A DNA stretch of 44,874 bases from Candidatus Omnitrophota bacterium (GTDB lineage Bacteria > Omnitrophota > Gorgyraeia > Pluralincolimonadales > Pluralincolimonadaceae). The first letter of the stretch is position 1, and the number at the start of each line of letters is the position of its first letter. Under the pieces are notes generated by a model, which saw nothing but the letters and a program-made list of their open reading frames with translations, did not search any database and had not been told where the DNA came from. The position numbers were made by a program, and so were the translations under genes. The stretch covers positions 1-44,874 of the forward strand of contig JBAZFB010000012.1 of the NCBI GenBank assembly GCA_041653595.1, given 5' to 3'. Below are positions 1 to 8,376 of this stretch, in pieces.

Positions 1-762
1 GAATTTCACTTTTTTGTCGTCGAAGAAAGTATAGAATAAGCCCATCGAGTTCGAGCCGCCTCCGACGCACGCCAACAGGTAATCCGGAAGCCTGCCTTCA
101 AGTTTTAATATCTGGCGCTTCGTTTCCTTTCCTATTATCGACTGGAAATCGCGGACCATCATCGGGAAGGGGTGCGGGCCTGCAACCGAGCCGATGCAGT
201 AATGAGTCGTCCTGACGTTCGTGACCCAGTCGCGCATCGCCTCATTCATCGCGTCTTTTAATGTTTTGCTCCCACTTGAAACGGGCGTCACCTTTGAGCC
301 GAGCAGTCGCATCCTGAATACGTTCAGGGCCTGCCTCTTAATGTCCTCCTCGCCCATAAAGACCTCGCATTCGAGGCCGAATAGGGCGGCGACGGTCGCG
401 GTCGCCACGCCGTGCTGGCCGGCGCCGGTCTCTGCTATTATCCTCTTCTTTCCCATCCTGAGCGTCAAAAGCCCCTGGCCCAGGGTATTGTTAATCTTGT
501 GCGAACCGGTATGCAGGAGGTCTTCGCGCTTAAGGTATATCTTCGGGCCCTTCAGTTTTTTGGTTAGGCGCTCCGCGTAATAAAGCGGGCTCGGCCGGCC
601 GGCAAAGTCCGAGAGATAATAATCCAGCTCTCTTTTGAATTTCTTGTCGTTTTTTGCGGCGTCATATCCGCGCTCAAGCTCGTCGAGCGCGACCATCAGC
701 GTCTCCGGGACGTATTTGCCCCCGAAGATGCCGAAATGGCCCTTTTTGTCAGGCAGTCTCAA
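1..762 (-). CDS. trpB: Tryptophan synthase beta chain, C-terminus beyond window
   Basis: TrpB condenses indole with L-serine to make L-tryptophan, using PLP, as part of the cytoplasmic alpha2beta2 synthase. 254 codons are visible of the usual roughly 400, so about the last 150 residues lie beyond base 1. The N-terminus carries the family signature GHFGIFGGKYVPETL, then HTGSHKINN with the PLP-binding lysine near residue 89, AETGAGQHG, and the phosphate-binding loop GGGSNSMG near the cut end. I chose the TTG at 762 as start: it gives the homologous N-terminus, has an AGGGG ribosome site seven bases upstream, and the only nearby ATG (767) opens a two-codon frame. An in-frame TAA lies upstream at 777-775. 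The gene has its own promoter and is 13 kb from trpE-G-D-C-F; trpA may follow outside the window. Identification is certain; the TTG start is likely. Confidence 0.97.
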   Translation of the reverse strand, partial: MRLPDKKGHFGIFGGKYVPETLMVALDELERGYDAAKNDKKFKRELDYYLSDFAGRPSPLYYAERLTKKLKGPKIYLKREDLLHTGSHKINNTLGQGLLTLRMGKKRIIAETGAGQHGVATATVAALFGLECEVFMGEEDIKRQALNVFRMRLLGSKVTPVSSGSKTLKDAMNEAMRDWVTNVRTTHYCIGSVAGPHPFPMMVRDFQSIIGKETKRQILKLEGRLPDYLLACVGGGSNSMGLFYTFFDDKKVKF

Positions 763-778
763 GTCATAACCCCTTTAT

Positions 779-798
779 TTTAAGTAAGTAAACTTAAA
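779..798. promoter_or_regulatory. Inverted repeat at the trpB transcription start, candidate operator
   Basis: Seven-base arms TTTAAGT (779-785) and ACTTAAA (792-798) flank six bases. The repeat touches the predicted -10 element of trpB and covers the expected start site near 791, where a repressor could block transcription. It does not resemble the known TrpR operator. The element is AT-rich, so chance is possible. Confidence 0.35.
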
Positions 799-826
799 TA
801 TTAGCACAGAGTCAAAGAGTAGTCAA
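798..826 (-). promoter_or_regulatory. Predicted housekeeping promoter of trpB
   Basis: On the minus strand TTGACT (826-821) and TAATAT (803-798) are separated by 17 bases. This gives a leader of about 30 bases before the TTG start of trpB. It shows that trpB need not be read through from the surface-protein genes upstream. Confidence 0.65.
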
Positions 827-845
827 TTTATAATTAGGGCGGGAT

Positions 846-1151
846 CTACTTTGTTTTGAGGTTTTTGTCGAGGATTTCGATCTTGGAATCGTTCTTCTTC
901 TTATGCTGAAGGACGAGGCGTTCGTCGATCACCATATCCAGTTGTTCTTTAAGCGTATTAGGGGTGATCTTTAATGAAGGATTTTCACTCATGCGCAGGG
1001 CCAGAGACATCTTCAGGTCTTTATTGGTGATGGGTTCGCCGTTGACCGTAGCGATGACTTTTTCTACCGGCTGGACGGCAGCCGGTTTTTCAGCCGGCCT
1101 GCCGCAGCCTGCAAATAAAAATATTGCTAATAGTATAGTAACAGTCTTCAT
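846..1151 (-). CDS. Short lipoprotein with a SurA N-terminal-like segment
   Basis: This 101-residue protein has a lipoprotein signal: a short basic start, a hydrophobic core and the lipobox LFAGC with the lipidated cysteine at residue 16. Residues 32-83 (VIATVNGEPITNKDL, then LKEQLDMVIDERLVLQ) match the beginning of SurA/PpiC-type periplasmic chaperones, where this helical part binds unfolded outer-membrane clients. The protein then stops at a TAG, so there is no parvulin isomerase domain and only about half of a normal SurA N-domain. Its ATG overlaps the stop of the giant FecR-domain gene as ATGA, suggesting translational coupling. It may be a dedicated chaperone for that protein or a decayed remnant of a longer SurA. 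The domain call rests on about 50 residues. Confidence 0.7.
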   Translation of the reverse strand: MKTVTILLAIFLFAGCGRPAEKPAAVQPVEKVIATVNGEPITNKDLKMSLALRMSENPSLKITPNTLKEQLDMVIDERLVLQHKKKNDSKIEILDKNLKTK

Positions 1152-4100
1152 GGCGTTACCGGCGGGGTAACAGGTCCTGCTATTACACCGTCAAAATCAA
1201 ACGAGGTACCGTTGGGTGTGATCAAACCGCCGCCCGAGCCTGCGGCATTCATGTTATTTATTTGACCGAGAGCATCTGCCGTCCAGGTCATCGCTACAGT
1301 GTTAACATCTGTAAGTGTCAACCCAAGGTTATCGGCGCCACTGGTAAAATTGAATGTCTGTCCCGCCGTGGGAAGATCCGCAAAGGTCAGGTCTACGATA
1401 GCGGTGAATATCCTGTTGTCATAGACACTCAGATCGATATTGCCTCCGACATTGGCATTTTGCAGCAGCGCCGTATATGTTTCGGTTATCGGTACCTCGA
1501 CCATAGCGGCTAACGCTTGCTGTGTAAAACCTAATTGGTCTGTCGTGATCTGTGCCAGGTCTACCCATTCGCCGAGCATCTGTGCCTGGAAAGTGGTATC
1601 GACTTCCGGCCCGCCCTCCTGATAAATTCCGACAACATCTCCGGTTGTCCTGCCCAGGTATAAGTCATCGCTGCCTTCGTGTACCCCGAAATAAACGCCT
1701 TTAAATGCCCCGTCGAAAGTCGTATCCGATACATCGCCGCGCGCGGAAATGAGGTAATACCCGTCGACTACTTCGTGGGTAGAATCGCTATATGAAGTCC
1801 CGCCTATAGCCATATTCCATGTCGGTTCTATTACGGCAGCCGCTTCCGCCCTTCCTACCAACATCGCCTGCATGATACCCCAGTCGTGGCCCGGGCCGTC
1901 GATCTGCATCCTGTCGCCGGCGGTCATCTCAAATTGATTATCAGCTTGATTGATGATCTCTCCGCCGAGAAAAGTGCCTGTCCCTGACCCTTCGAGCACA
2001 CCTGTCTCTATCGAAAGATTGCTCACCAGTTGATCCGGCGTAAGACCTATACCCGTTTCCATTACGGTCGGTGTGATATATCCTTCCGCTATCCACATCC
2101 CCACTTCGCTGTCGCCCTGGTCCGGTAATTCGTAGAGATCGAGGTCAAGAGGCCCTCTTAATATACCGGCATCATTACCGCCTTCATCATTAGAAGCAAT
2201 ATAGATCGCGGCTAACCTCAATCCCGATGCGGTGTCGAGCAGCCGGCCGTCTGCCGAATTGCCTATAGCGGCATGGGCCCAGCCAAAAAAAGCTCCCTCT
2301 CCGTCAAGAGTGGTGGTTTCACATCCGTCTGTGGCGTATGCGTTATGGCTTCCTATCAGTGAAGTTACAAGGTAAGAATCGGCGTCTTCATAGATCGCGT
2401 AATCGCCCATGGCGACGGTCTTAAAACCGGTATTCTTCCATTCCGGGTCGATAGAGCCCATAAGGCCATTGAAGCTTCCGGAAAAATCTTCCGGGTCATT
2501 CCAAGGATCGAACCAGCCGTGATCTAGGTCTTTATCATTCATCCCGCCTTCAGCCCATCCGCTGGCAGTTAGTTCGTTCTCTACCCAAACCCCGAGGCTT
2601 AATGCTTCCCAAGTCCCTTCATCGGCGTCATAATCCCCTAAGAAAAACCCAAACGATTCCCCGAGATAAGTGGCGTTGAGGTCATACCCGTGTACAGCGC
2701 CTGTAATCTCACCGTTCTCCCCGAAGTTACCGTCTATAAACAAAAAGGAGTACCATGGCGAGGGGATATCGTCGTACCAATCAGTATTTCTTTCGGCCAT
2801 AAACGCGCTGAACGCACCTGAAGCCTCGGTATTAATGTCACCGCCGCTCACCGCGCGCAATATACTCCAATCCTGGCCATCAAGCCGGAGGCCCTCGACG
2901 TAAAGGGTGCCGGTTATATCCCCCCTTATCTCGTATTCAAAATCTTTGCTCTGTAACGCCCCGCCCGGCTCATACAGGATATCCGGGCTGTATGCTGTGG
3001 GAATGTCGAGATAGGCCTTTACCTTTCCTAAGGCGTCATATATCCCTATAGAGGGATAGAAGTCGCCGGTCAGGTACGCGGGATTGCCGTTCTCGTCGGA
3101 AGACATGATATATCCTGCTCTGTACCTGTATCCGTCATCATCTACTACTCCGGTGTCCCTTATATAAATACCAACCAGTCCGCCTTTAAGCTTGTTATTT
3201 ATATCGGTGCCGCCTATAGAACCCCTAGCAGTGGATGTCTCGTCCGTTAAGTAGAAGTCAGAGCGCCAGAGCTTATAGTTGTCTCCTTCTTCATATTTTC
3301 CGCCAAAATCCGGGTTGTAGAATTCCCCGACCATGGCAAATTCGGCCGGGCCGCCGTATAGGTTTTGGGAACCGCCGAATACCCCGTTTAAGTAGCTGGT
3401 TTCATAGTCAAGATAGAGACCCGTCTCTTCCCAGCTGTCAAAGTACCCGAAAGCGCCACCGCTTCCGTCAGGCCCTCCAGCGATAACGCCGACATAGGCC
3501 AGCGGCTTCTTTTCCCATTCGCCGAGACCCGATGCGATCCAGCTCGAACCGTAATATTCGGAGTAATCATTCCCGAACTCATCCGTTCCGTAATAGATGT
3601 CGTCGTAATATACACCGCGTAGATCACCTGACAACCTGCCGATTATGCCTTTCCCAAGGTCGATATATACGCCGTTTAAAGTTCCTATCACTTTCTCATC
3701 ATTCAATGATACATCCGTCGATTTGATGAGCAGGCCGTAATCATGGCCGGTCAAACCCATCGCGATACCGTTCTCGTGTAGGGTATAATCGTCTTCGGCT
3801 CGGTAGAATTCCCCGCCCATCTTCATATTGAAGATGCCCCACGGATTACCGCCTATAGAATAGAGCGAAGCCTCGTTCATCCAGTTCTCCTGGTATTCGA
3901 CGTTCCTGAAGGCTCCGCCGAAGTCCATATAAGGCATCTCCGACCACTGGATTCTGTCAGAAAGATACGCGGGATCGACAGGGAATCCATCCTTTGCCTG
4001 ACGATAAAGCGTTCCCTCCGCCAGCCACATATCTATCAGATCACTATACGCCCCGCCTATGGTGCCCTTTAATAGGCCTGTCGTGCCGTCAGGCGCTGCG

Positions 4101-6661
4101 TAGAATGCGTAAATGCTTCCGTCGGACATGATGCCGTTCTTCCAGATGCCAATCGAGAGGCCGATGAACGCCCCATCGCCGATCGACGTGCTGTCATCAT
4201 TTTTGGCATTATAACTATTTATAGACGTGTTCCAGATGAACGGTTCCTCTCTGTAATATATATAATATTCGCCGATCGCCGTGACCGGGAATGAACTCGC
4301 CTGCCACCAGTCCGGCGTGGATGAACCGATGCGGCCGTATTGCCCGCCTGCCCCGCCCATTCCCCTTTCTCCGTAGTCATTATATAGGTCGTCTTCGTAA
4401 TAGCCCCAGTCCCCGCTAAAGGAGAGAGGCGATTCGATGAACCCGCCGACACCCGTTGCCTCGATGCCTTCCTCTTCATAAGCGAGTATCGTTCCGAAGT
4501 AAGCGCCGAGCGTATAATAGTCGAGATAAGCGCCTGTCATGTCCATTCTTAAACCGCCGGTACCGTCGTCGATGCCCCGCACAGAGCTGAAGAAGTAGCC
4601 GTCATTGTAATAGCCACCGGCAACACCGTTCCAATTCGCGAGGGGCCGAGAGTTATAGTAATCGCCGTAGTAATATGCTTCCCTCCAGATACCCCAGTCC
4701 TGCCCTGGTATCCTCATCATCTCCCTGTCAAATTCGGCGTCGAAATAGCCGTTGCCGTTGTCGAACCTTATGCGGAGATCTCCGGAACCTGAGCCGTATT
4801 CAGGAAAATATTTTACACCGGGCTCTAGTTGGGCTACCTGCGTAAAATACAGACTACCGCTACCTGCCAGACTGCCATCGAAAGAACAGGTTCCCGAGAG
4901 TATGTCAAATACCGTATCTCCCCCGTTAGGATCGACATACGCCGTTCCAAACCAGCCGGCCCGGCCGGAAGGGTCGATATATATTGACATGGCCGCGGCA
5001 TCCCAGCTATGGTCGATACCGCCGAGCCAGCCCGCGAATTCACCGCCCCCGACGCCGCTACCCGTTACATCGCCGGTAAATACCACGTGGTCCGGACGAA
5101 TATGGTTCCCTGTCACGTTTATGTCCATCTGACCGGACCATTGCCCGTCTAACGGCGTTATGCTGTTAAACGACATATCAATAAAATTATCTTCAGAGCG
5201 CTCTTGATAACCGAAGGAACCTTTCACGGTGCCGGTCATATAGGTAGTTTCTTCCCCGCCGCCTTCCCCGCCATTGCCTTCACCCCCGTTATTGTTGGTT
5301 TGGCCGATTAGCTCGGTAACGGGCTTGTCGCCGAAGACGAAATTTTCGTGCATTTCGGTGTTATAGGTATTGCTGCCTCCGCTCGTATCCTCCCCCGGCG
5401 GTGAATAACCTTCGCCTTCGCCGACATCCCAACCCTCGTTCCATTTGGATTTCTGGTCGTCGTTCTGCTCTACGGGGTCGGTGACGTTACCGTTGCCGTC
5501 GGCAGTCGAACTTGTTCCCATCGGGACGTTCTTTATAGTGCCGGAGATGAGGTTCTTTAATACGCCGTTGCCGTCTTCAAAATACGACTGCGTCTGGGTT
5601 GACGATATATTAAGGAAGATGATCGTGCCGCGGACCGAAGCTACGGATGTCGGGGTCTTTACCTCGAATTTGGAGTTGCCTTTCAGTTTCTCTACTTTGG
5701 CGCGGAGCTTGCCCTTCTTCGACTCAAAAAGGCTCTCATGTTCTCCGCTGCCGGTCTCTTTGAGGCGTGTTATCGTGAAATTCGAGTCCTGTTGTAAGGT
5801 GATGACATCGCCGTTCTCGACCCTGAATTCGGCTTTTCCGTTCTTGTTCGTCTCTATTGTATCGCCGGTTTTGAGGGTCTCATTCACTTTAGCGTCGTGC
5901 CATACCGCCGAGCCGCCATTCTTGACTTTAACGCTTCCGGAGAGTTTAACGATGACCGCCTTCATCTCGCCGGGTTCGCTGTAACCCTCGGCCGTCGCGG
6001 ATCCGCCGGCAGGGGCTTTTGCTATCATAGTGTCTTTTTCGTGCGCGGTCCTCTCCATGGCAAGGATCGTCCTGGGATAGGTAGGTTCGCTGTCCGCGAC
6101 TATTACCGAGGACTCCCCGCTCTTTATCTCGACCTTCTTTTCGGGAACGGCGGAACTTGAGAATGACAAACTGCCGTTCAGGACCGTCGCCGAGGTCGCC
6201 GATTTCTGGTAGGCCACCACGAGATCCGTCCCCTTTACGCTTCCCGACGCGTTAGGTGTATTTATGAGGAAATTATCTTTGCCCGGCGCCTTGGAGACCA
6301 CCGCCCTTATCTTGCCCCGCTCTATATTCAGGACTGCCGCTATACGTTTTCCGTCGAGGCCTACCCTGTAGTCCTTGATCTCAAGCCTGGTTTTTTCCGA
6401 GAGGGTGACGACAGACTTGTCAAAGAACGTTAACTCTGCCTTCGAGATGCTCTTCGTTCTCAGGATGTCTCCCGCAGATACATCCTCCCCGCCTTTTACC
6501 GGCACCGCTTCGGTCCTACCCGGGCTAAGCAGGTCTACATTGCCCTCGGCGGCGGATACCCTGCCTATCACTTCGGCGCTCGCCGTGACGGCGAAAGCAA
6601 GGGACGCCGCGGCAAGTATAAATGCTCCCGCCGTTAATAGTTTTGCGGTCCGGCTTTTCAT
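1148..6661 (-). CDS. Giant secreted protein with two FecR domains and long repeats
   Basis: This 1837-residue protein has a Sec signal peptide (residues 1-29, cleavage near ASA-E). Two FecR-type domains follow, at about 33-170 and 235-355; each has the GDxIxT turn and the NTPNASGSVKGTD or KTPTSVASVRGTI motif typical of the family. A Gly/Asn/Glu-rich linker spans about 400-475. From about 470 to 1700 there are four diverged copies of a 285-330-residue unit rich in Gly, Tyr, Asp and Trp. The C-terminus is Thr/Pro-rich with no sorting tag or membrane anchor. FecR domains outside iron regulation usually occur in exported proteins and are thought to be beta-rich. It lies 18 bases after the TPR-barrel gene and overlaps the lipoprotein gene. 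A strong AGGAG site precedes the ATG. It is probably a surface or matrix protein; its ligand is unknown. Confidence 0.85.
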   Translation of the reverse strand: MKSRTAKLLTAGAFILAAASLAFAVTASAEVIGRVSAAEGNVDLLSPGRTEAVPVKGGEDVSAGDILRTKSISKAELTFFDKSVVTLSEKTRLEIKDYRVGLDGKRIAAVLNIERGKIRAVVSKAPGKDNFLINTPNASGSVKGTDLVVAYQKSATSATVLNGSLSFSSSAVPEKKVEIKSGESSVIVADSEPTYPRTILAMERTAHEKDTMIAKAPAGGSATAEGYSEPGEMKAVIVKLSGSVKVKNGGSAVWHDAKVNETLKTGDTIETNKNGKAEFRVENGDVITLQQDSNFTITRLKETGSGEHESLFESKKGKLRAKVEKLKGNSKFEVKTPTSVASVRGTIIFLNISSTQTQSYFEDGNGVLKNLISGTIKNVPMGTSSTADGNGNVTDPVEQNDDQKSKWNEGWDVGEGEGYSPPGEDTSGGSNTYNTEMHENFVFGDKPVTELIGQTNNNGGEGNGGEGGGEETTYMTGTVKGSFGYQERSEDNFIDMSFNSITPLDGQWSGQMDINVTGNHIRPDHVVFTGDVTGSGVGGGEFAGWLGGIDHSWDAAAMSIYIDPSGRAGWFGTAYVDPNGGDTVFDILSGTCSFDGSLAGSGSLYFTQVAQLEPGVKYFPEYGSGSGDLRIRFDNGNGYFDAEFDREMMRIPGQDWGIWREAYYYGDYYNSRPLANWNGVAGGYYNDGYFFSSVRGIDDGTGGLRMDMTGAYLDYYTLGAYFGTILAYEEEGIEATGVGGFIESPLSFSGDWGYYEDDLYNDYGERGMGGAGGQYGRIGSSTPDWWQASSFPVTAIGEYYIYYREEPFIWNTSINSYNAKNDDSTSIGDGAFIGLSIGIWKNGIMSDGSIYAFYAAPDGTTGLLKGTIGGAYSDLIDMWLAEGTLYRQAKDGFPVDPAYLSDRIQWSEMPYMDFGGAFRNVEYQENWMNEASLYSIGGNPWGIFNMKMGGEFYRAEDDYTLHENGIAMGLTGHDYGLLIKSTDVSLNDEKVIGTLNGVYIDLGKGIIGRLSGDLRGVYYDDIYYGTDEFGNDYSEYYGSSWIASGLGEWEKKPLAYVGVIAGGPDGSGGAFGYFDSWEETGLYLDYETSYLNGVFGGSQNLYGGPAEFAMVGEFYNPDFGGKYEEGDNYKLWRSDFYLTDETSTARGSIGGTDINNKLKGGLVGIYIRDTGVVDDDGYRYRAGYIMSSDENGNPAYLTGDFYPSIGIYDALGKVKAYLDIPTAYSPDILYEPGGALQSKDFEYEIRGDITGTLYVEGLRLDGQDWSILRAVSGGDINTEASGAFSAFMAERNTDWYDDIPSPWYSFLFIDGNFGENGEITGAVHGYDLNATYLGESFGFFLGDYDADEGTWEALSLGVWVENELTASGWAEGGMNDKDLDHGWFDPWNDPEDFSGSFNGLMGSIDPEWKNTGFKTVAMGDYAIYEDADSYLVTSLIGSHNAYATDGCETTTLDGEGAFFGWAHAAIGNSADGRLLDTASGLRLAAIYIASNDEGGNDAGILRGPLDLDLYELPDQGDSEVGMWIAEGYITPTVMETGIGLTPDQLVSNLSIETGVLEGSGTGTFLGGEIINQADNQFEMTAGDRMQIDGPGHDWGIMQAMLVGRAEAAAVIEPTWNMAIGGTSYSDSTHEVVDGYYLISARGDVSDTTFDGAFKGVYFGVHEGSDDLYLGRTTGDVVGIYQEGGPEVDTTFQAQMLGEWVDLAQITTDQLGFTQQALAAMVEVPITETYTALLQNANVGGNIDLSVYDNRIFTAIVDLTFADLPTAGQTFNFTSGADNLGLTLTDVNTVAMTWTADALGQINNMNAAGSGGGLITPNGTSFDFDGVIAGPVTPPVTP
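1564..5254 (-). repeat. Four diverged tandem repeats coding about 310 residues each
   Basis: Within the giant protein three markers recur in the same order. Marker one is G(Q/H/N)xWGI followed by a GY-rich stretch, at residues 653, 938, 1262 and 1591. Marker two is (A/V)(I/M)(G)(E/D)(Y/F), at about 795, 1110 and 1417. Marker three is (Y)I(x)(S/D)xxxG before a GxL(x)G strand, at about 561, 851, 1184 and 1487. Spacings run from about 285 to 333 residues. The copies differ strongly in sequence, so this is old duplication rather than a recent or unstable DNA repeat. I aligned them by eye; the unit boundaries are approximate. Confidence 0.65.
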
Positions 6662-6679
6662 TTTACATATCTCCTCATT

Positions 6680-8188
6680 TTAGAATTTGTATTGGATCCC
6701 TAAACCGTAAATGCTTCTGTCGTAATCGTAGACCGCTATATTCGAATGGTCCTTCACGTATGTGTATTTGAACTGGAGCTCCGCTTCCTTCCAGAAGTTA
6801 TACGCGAGCATGGAAGAGACCGTATAGACCTGGTCATCCCGCTCTTTCTTGAATATCGTGTTCGTATCGGCGAAGTCCTGGAGGAAAGCGTCGCCCGCGA
6901 CGCTTAATTTAAATCTTTTGAGAAAAGGATAAAGAATGGTGGCGGTGAACCTGTTGCCGAGATAGTTCCAGTTCACGCCTTGTGTGTATTCCCGGTTCAG
7001 CCCGTAATGGAGCCCGAAGAAACCTTTATTCTCCGCGAAGAAGAAAAAGTAACCCAGGCCTCCGCCGAAATCATTCGAGTTCCTGTTCTCATCGGGTATG
7101 AAGGGGTCGCGGGCAAAAGCCTTCTTCTGGTACTTGAAATTAGCCTGGAGCATATGCCTGCCGCCGATTATGTAATTAACAACGGGGCTGGCGCTGACCG
7201 TCGTCATATATTTGGTCCTTCCTACGTCTGTATAGTTATATCCCGCGGCGATCCCGAGGGTCCCGTTCTTGAAATAATAATTCGGCGTCACCACGACGGT
7301 CTGGCTTAGGACATCGTAAATGCCGAGGTCATTCTGGTGCGCAAAGTACAGGGAATACTGGCCGTCGAGCCCCAGCTTATCGTTTAACTTCAGCCTGCCC
7401 TGGCCCATGAAGTTCACGACTTCCCTCCAGTCAGCCTCATCGCTGATCCCGGTCGCGATAGTATCGTCACCGGGCTTAAGCAGGACATTCGTGTCGTATT
7501 CCCCCCCGACGCTGACAGTCGCCCTTAGGGGCCTCTCAGCCTCCTCTTTTCTCTTGAGGGCCTCCATATATTCGTTGGAAAATGACGCGAGGTCGGAGTT
7601 AGGGTCGAGGATTATTATCTCGTGGAAGACCTTTTTTGCTTCCGCGAATCTTTTTTCCTTGAGGTTAGCGATGCCTATCTGGTAATCGGACGCCTGTGAG
7701 AGCGACGAGTCGAGTTTTTTGGCATCCTCGAAGGCGGCGATCGCGCCGGTATTATCGTTATCTTTCAGGAGGACGAGGCCTTTGAGAAAAGCGGTCTGTG
7801 ACGGCCTGATCGACTCTCTTTCGGCAACCGCTATATATTCTTTCGCTTCCTTTAGGTCTCCAAGCTGGTAAAGTACCTCTACGAGCTCGACCAATGCTTC
7901 CTTTATCCTTGGGGTCAGCGTTACGGCATCAATAAGATGCTTCTTTGCTTCTTTATAATCCTGGAGTTGTTTGCAGGTTATGCCGAGATAGTATGCCGCC
8001 AGCGATGAATTGGGGTCTTTTTCCCTCACCTGCTTAAGGACAGAAGCGGCTTCATCGTAATTTTCCTGTTTGTAGAGCTTAATTCCCTGCTCAAGCTGAG
8101 GATCGTTCTCTGCGAAAACCAAACCGGATGAAGATAATGACAGAAAAAAACAGATTACCGTTAAGGCGGGAATTGCTTTTTGTGGCAT
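6680..8188 (-). CDS. TPR protein with C-terminal outer-membrane beta-barrel
   Basis: This 502-residue protein has a signal peptide (1-26, cleaved at VFA-E). Tetratricopeptide repeats follow from about 31 to 206, seen as repeated G-x-L-Y-x-x-x-x-x-Y-x-x-A units such as GIKLYKQENYDEAASVL and LGDLKEAKEYI. From about 220 to the end comes a beta-barrel-like region of alternating polar and hydrophobic strands, opening with VSVGGEYDTNVLLKP and ending in IQYKF, a terminal aromatic typical of outer-membrane proteins. The layout of a periplasmic TPR domain plus a roughly 280-residue barrel is that of the Slam (surface lipoprotein assembly modulator) family, and also of other TPR-barrel porins. It heads the FecR-giant/lipoprotein operon, behind a strong promoter with a palindrome on its -10. 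I infer a role in exporting or anchoring the giant protein; the exact family is uncertain. Confidence 0.8.
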   Translation of the reverse strand: MPQKAIPALTVICFFLSLSSSGLVFAENDPQLEQGIKLYKQENYDEAASVLKQVREKDPNSSLAAYYLGITCKQLQDYKEAKKHLIDAVTLTPRIKEALVELVEVLYQLGDLKEAKEYIAVAERESIRPSQTAFLKGLVLLKDNDNTGAIAAFEDAKKLDSSLSQASDYQIGIANLKEKRFAEAKKVFHEIIILDPNSDLASFSNEYMEALKRKEEAERPLRATVSVGGEYDTNVLLKPGDDTIATGISDEADWREVVNFMGQGRLKLNDKLGLDGQYSLYFAHQNDLGIYDVLSQTVVVTPNYYFKNGTLGIAAGYNYTDVGRTKYMTTVSASPVVNYIIGGRHMLQANFKYQKKAFARDPFIPDENRNSNDFGGGLGYFFFFAENKGFFGLHYGLNREYTQGVNWNYLGNRFTATILYPFLKRFKLSVAGDAFLQDFADTNTIFKKERDDQVYTVSSMLAYNFWKEAELQFKYTYVKDHSNIAVYDYDRSIYGLGIQYKF

Positions 8189-8250
8189 TAACCAATCCCT
8201 TCTTTTTACTTAGGTTAGTTTTTAAAGAGGATGAGCGAAGTTGTTATATG

Positions 8251-8265
8251 TGGTAAATTTTACCA
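8251..8265. promoter_or_regulatory. Perfect 15-base palindrome on the TPR-barrel promoter, candidate operator
   Basis: TGGTAAA, a central T and TTTACCA form a perfect inverted repeat that contains the whole -10 element (8257-8262) of the minus-strand promoter. An eight-base palindrome CCATATGG (8267-8274) lies in the spacer. This is the position expected for a repressor site. The regulator is not identifiable here. Confidence 0.55.
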
Positions 8266-8285
8266 TCCATATGGAAAAAAGTCAA
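8257..8285 (-). promoter_or_regulatory. Predicted promoter of the TPR-barrel/FecR operon
   Basis: On the minus strand TTGACT (8285-8280) and TAAAAT (8262-8257) are spaced by exactly 17 bases. The expected start is near 8250, giving a leader of about 60 bases before the ATG at 8188. Confidence 0.75.
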
Positions 8286-8301
8286 GAAAAAAGTTCTTGA
8301 C
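8281..8301. repeat. Inverted repeat carrying both divergent -35 elements
   Basis: GTCAAGAA (8281-8288) and TTCTTGAC (8294-8301) are perfect eight-base arms around five bases. Each arm supplies most of the -35 hexamer of one divergent promoter, so the two promoters are nearly mirror images and probably share regulation or compete for polymerase. Confidence 0.6.
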
Positions 8302-8326
8302 AAAAACCGGCTGGTTAATATATTAT
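8297..8326 (+). promoter_or_regulatory. Predicted promoter of the PEP-CTERM gene
   Basis: A consensus TTGACA (8297-8302) and TATTAT (8321-8326) are spaced by 18 bases. The expected start near 8333 leaves a leader of about 45 bases. A weak AGGTG site (8363-8367) precedes the ATG at 8377. Confidence 0.7.
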
Positions 8327-8376
8327 ACATCTGTAGCAGGTAATGCAGCTGACAAGCCCGATAGGTGTTCCTGTAA

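Noticed and set aside
1564..5254. Treating the repeats of the giant gene as a recent tandem DNA repeat or CRISPR-like array
   Set aside because: The similarity is visible only at protein level over about 310 residues; the DNA copies are strongly diverged.
8333..8376. Possible riboswitch in the short leader of the PEP-CTERM gene
   Set aside because: About 45 bases is too short for known riboswitches, and it matches neither GEMM nor cobalamin consensus.
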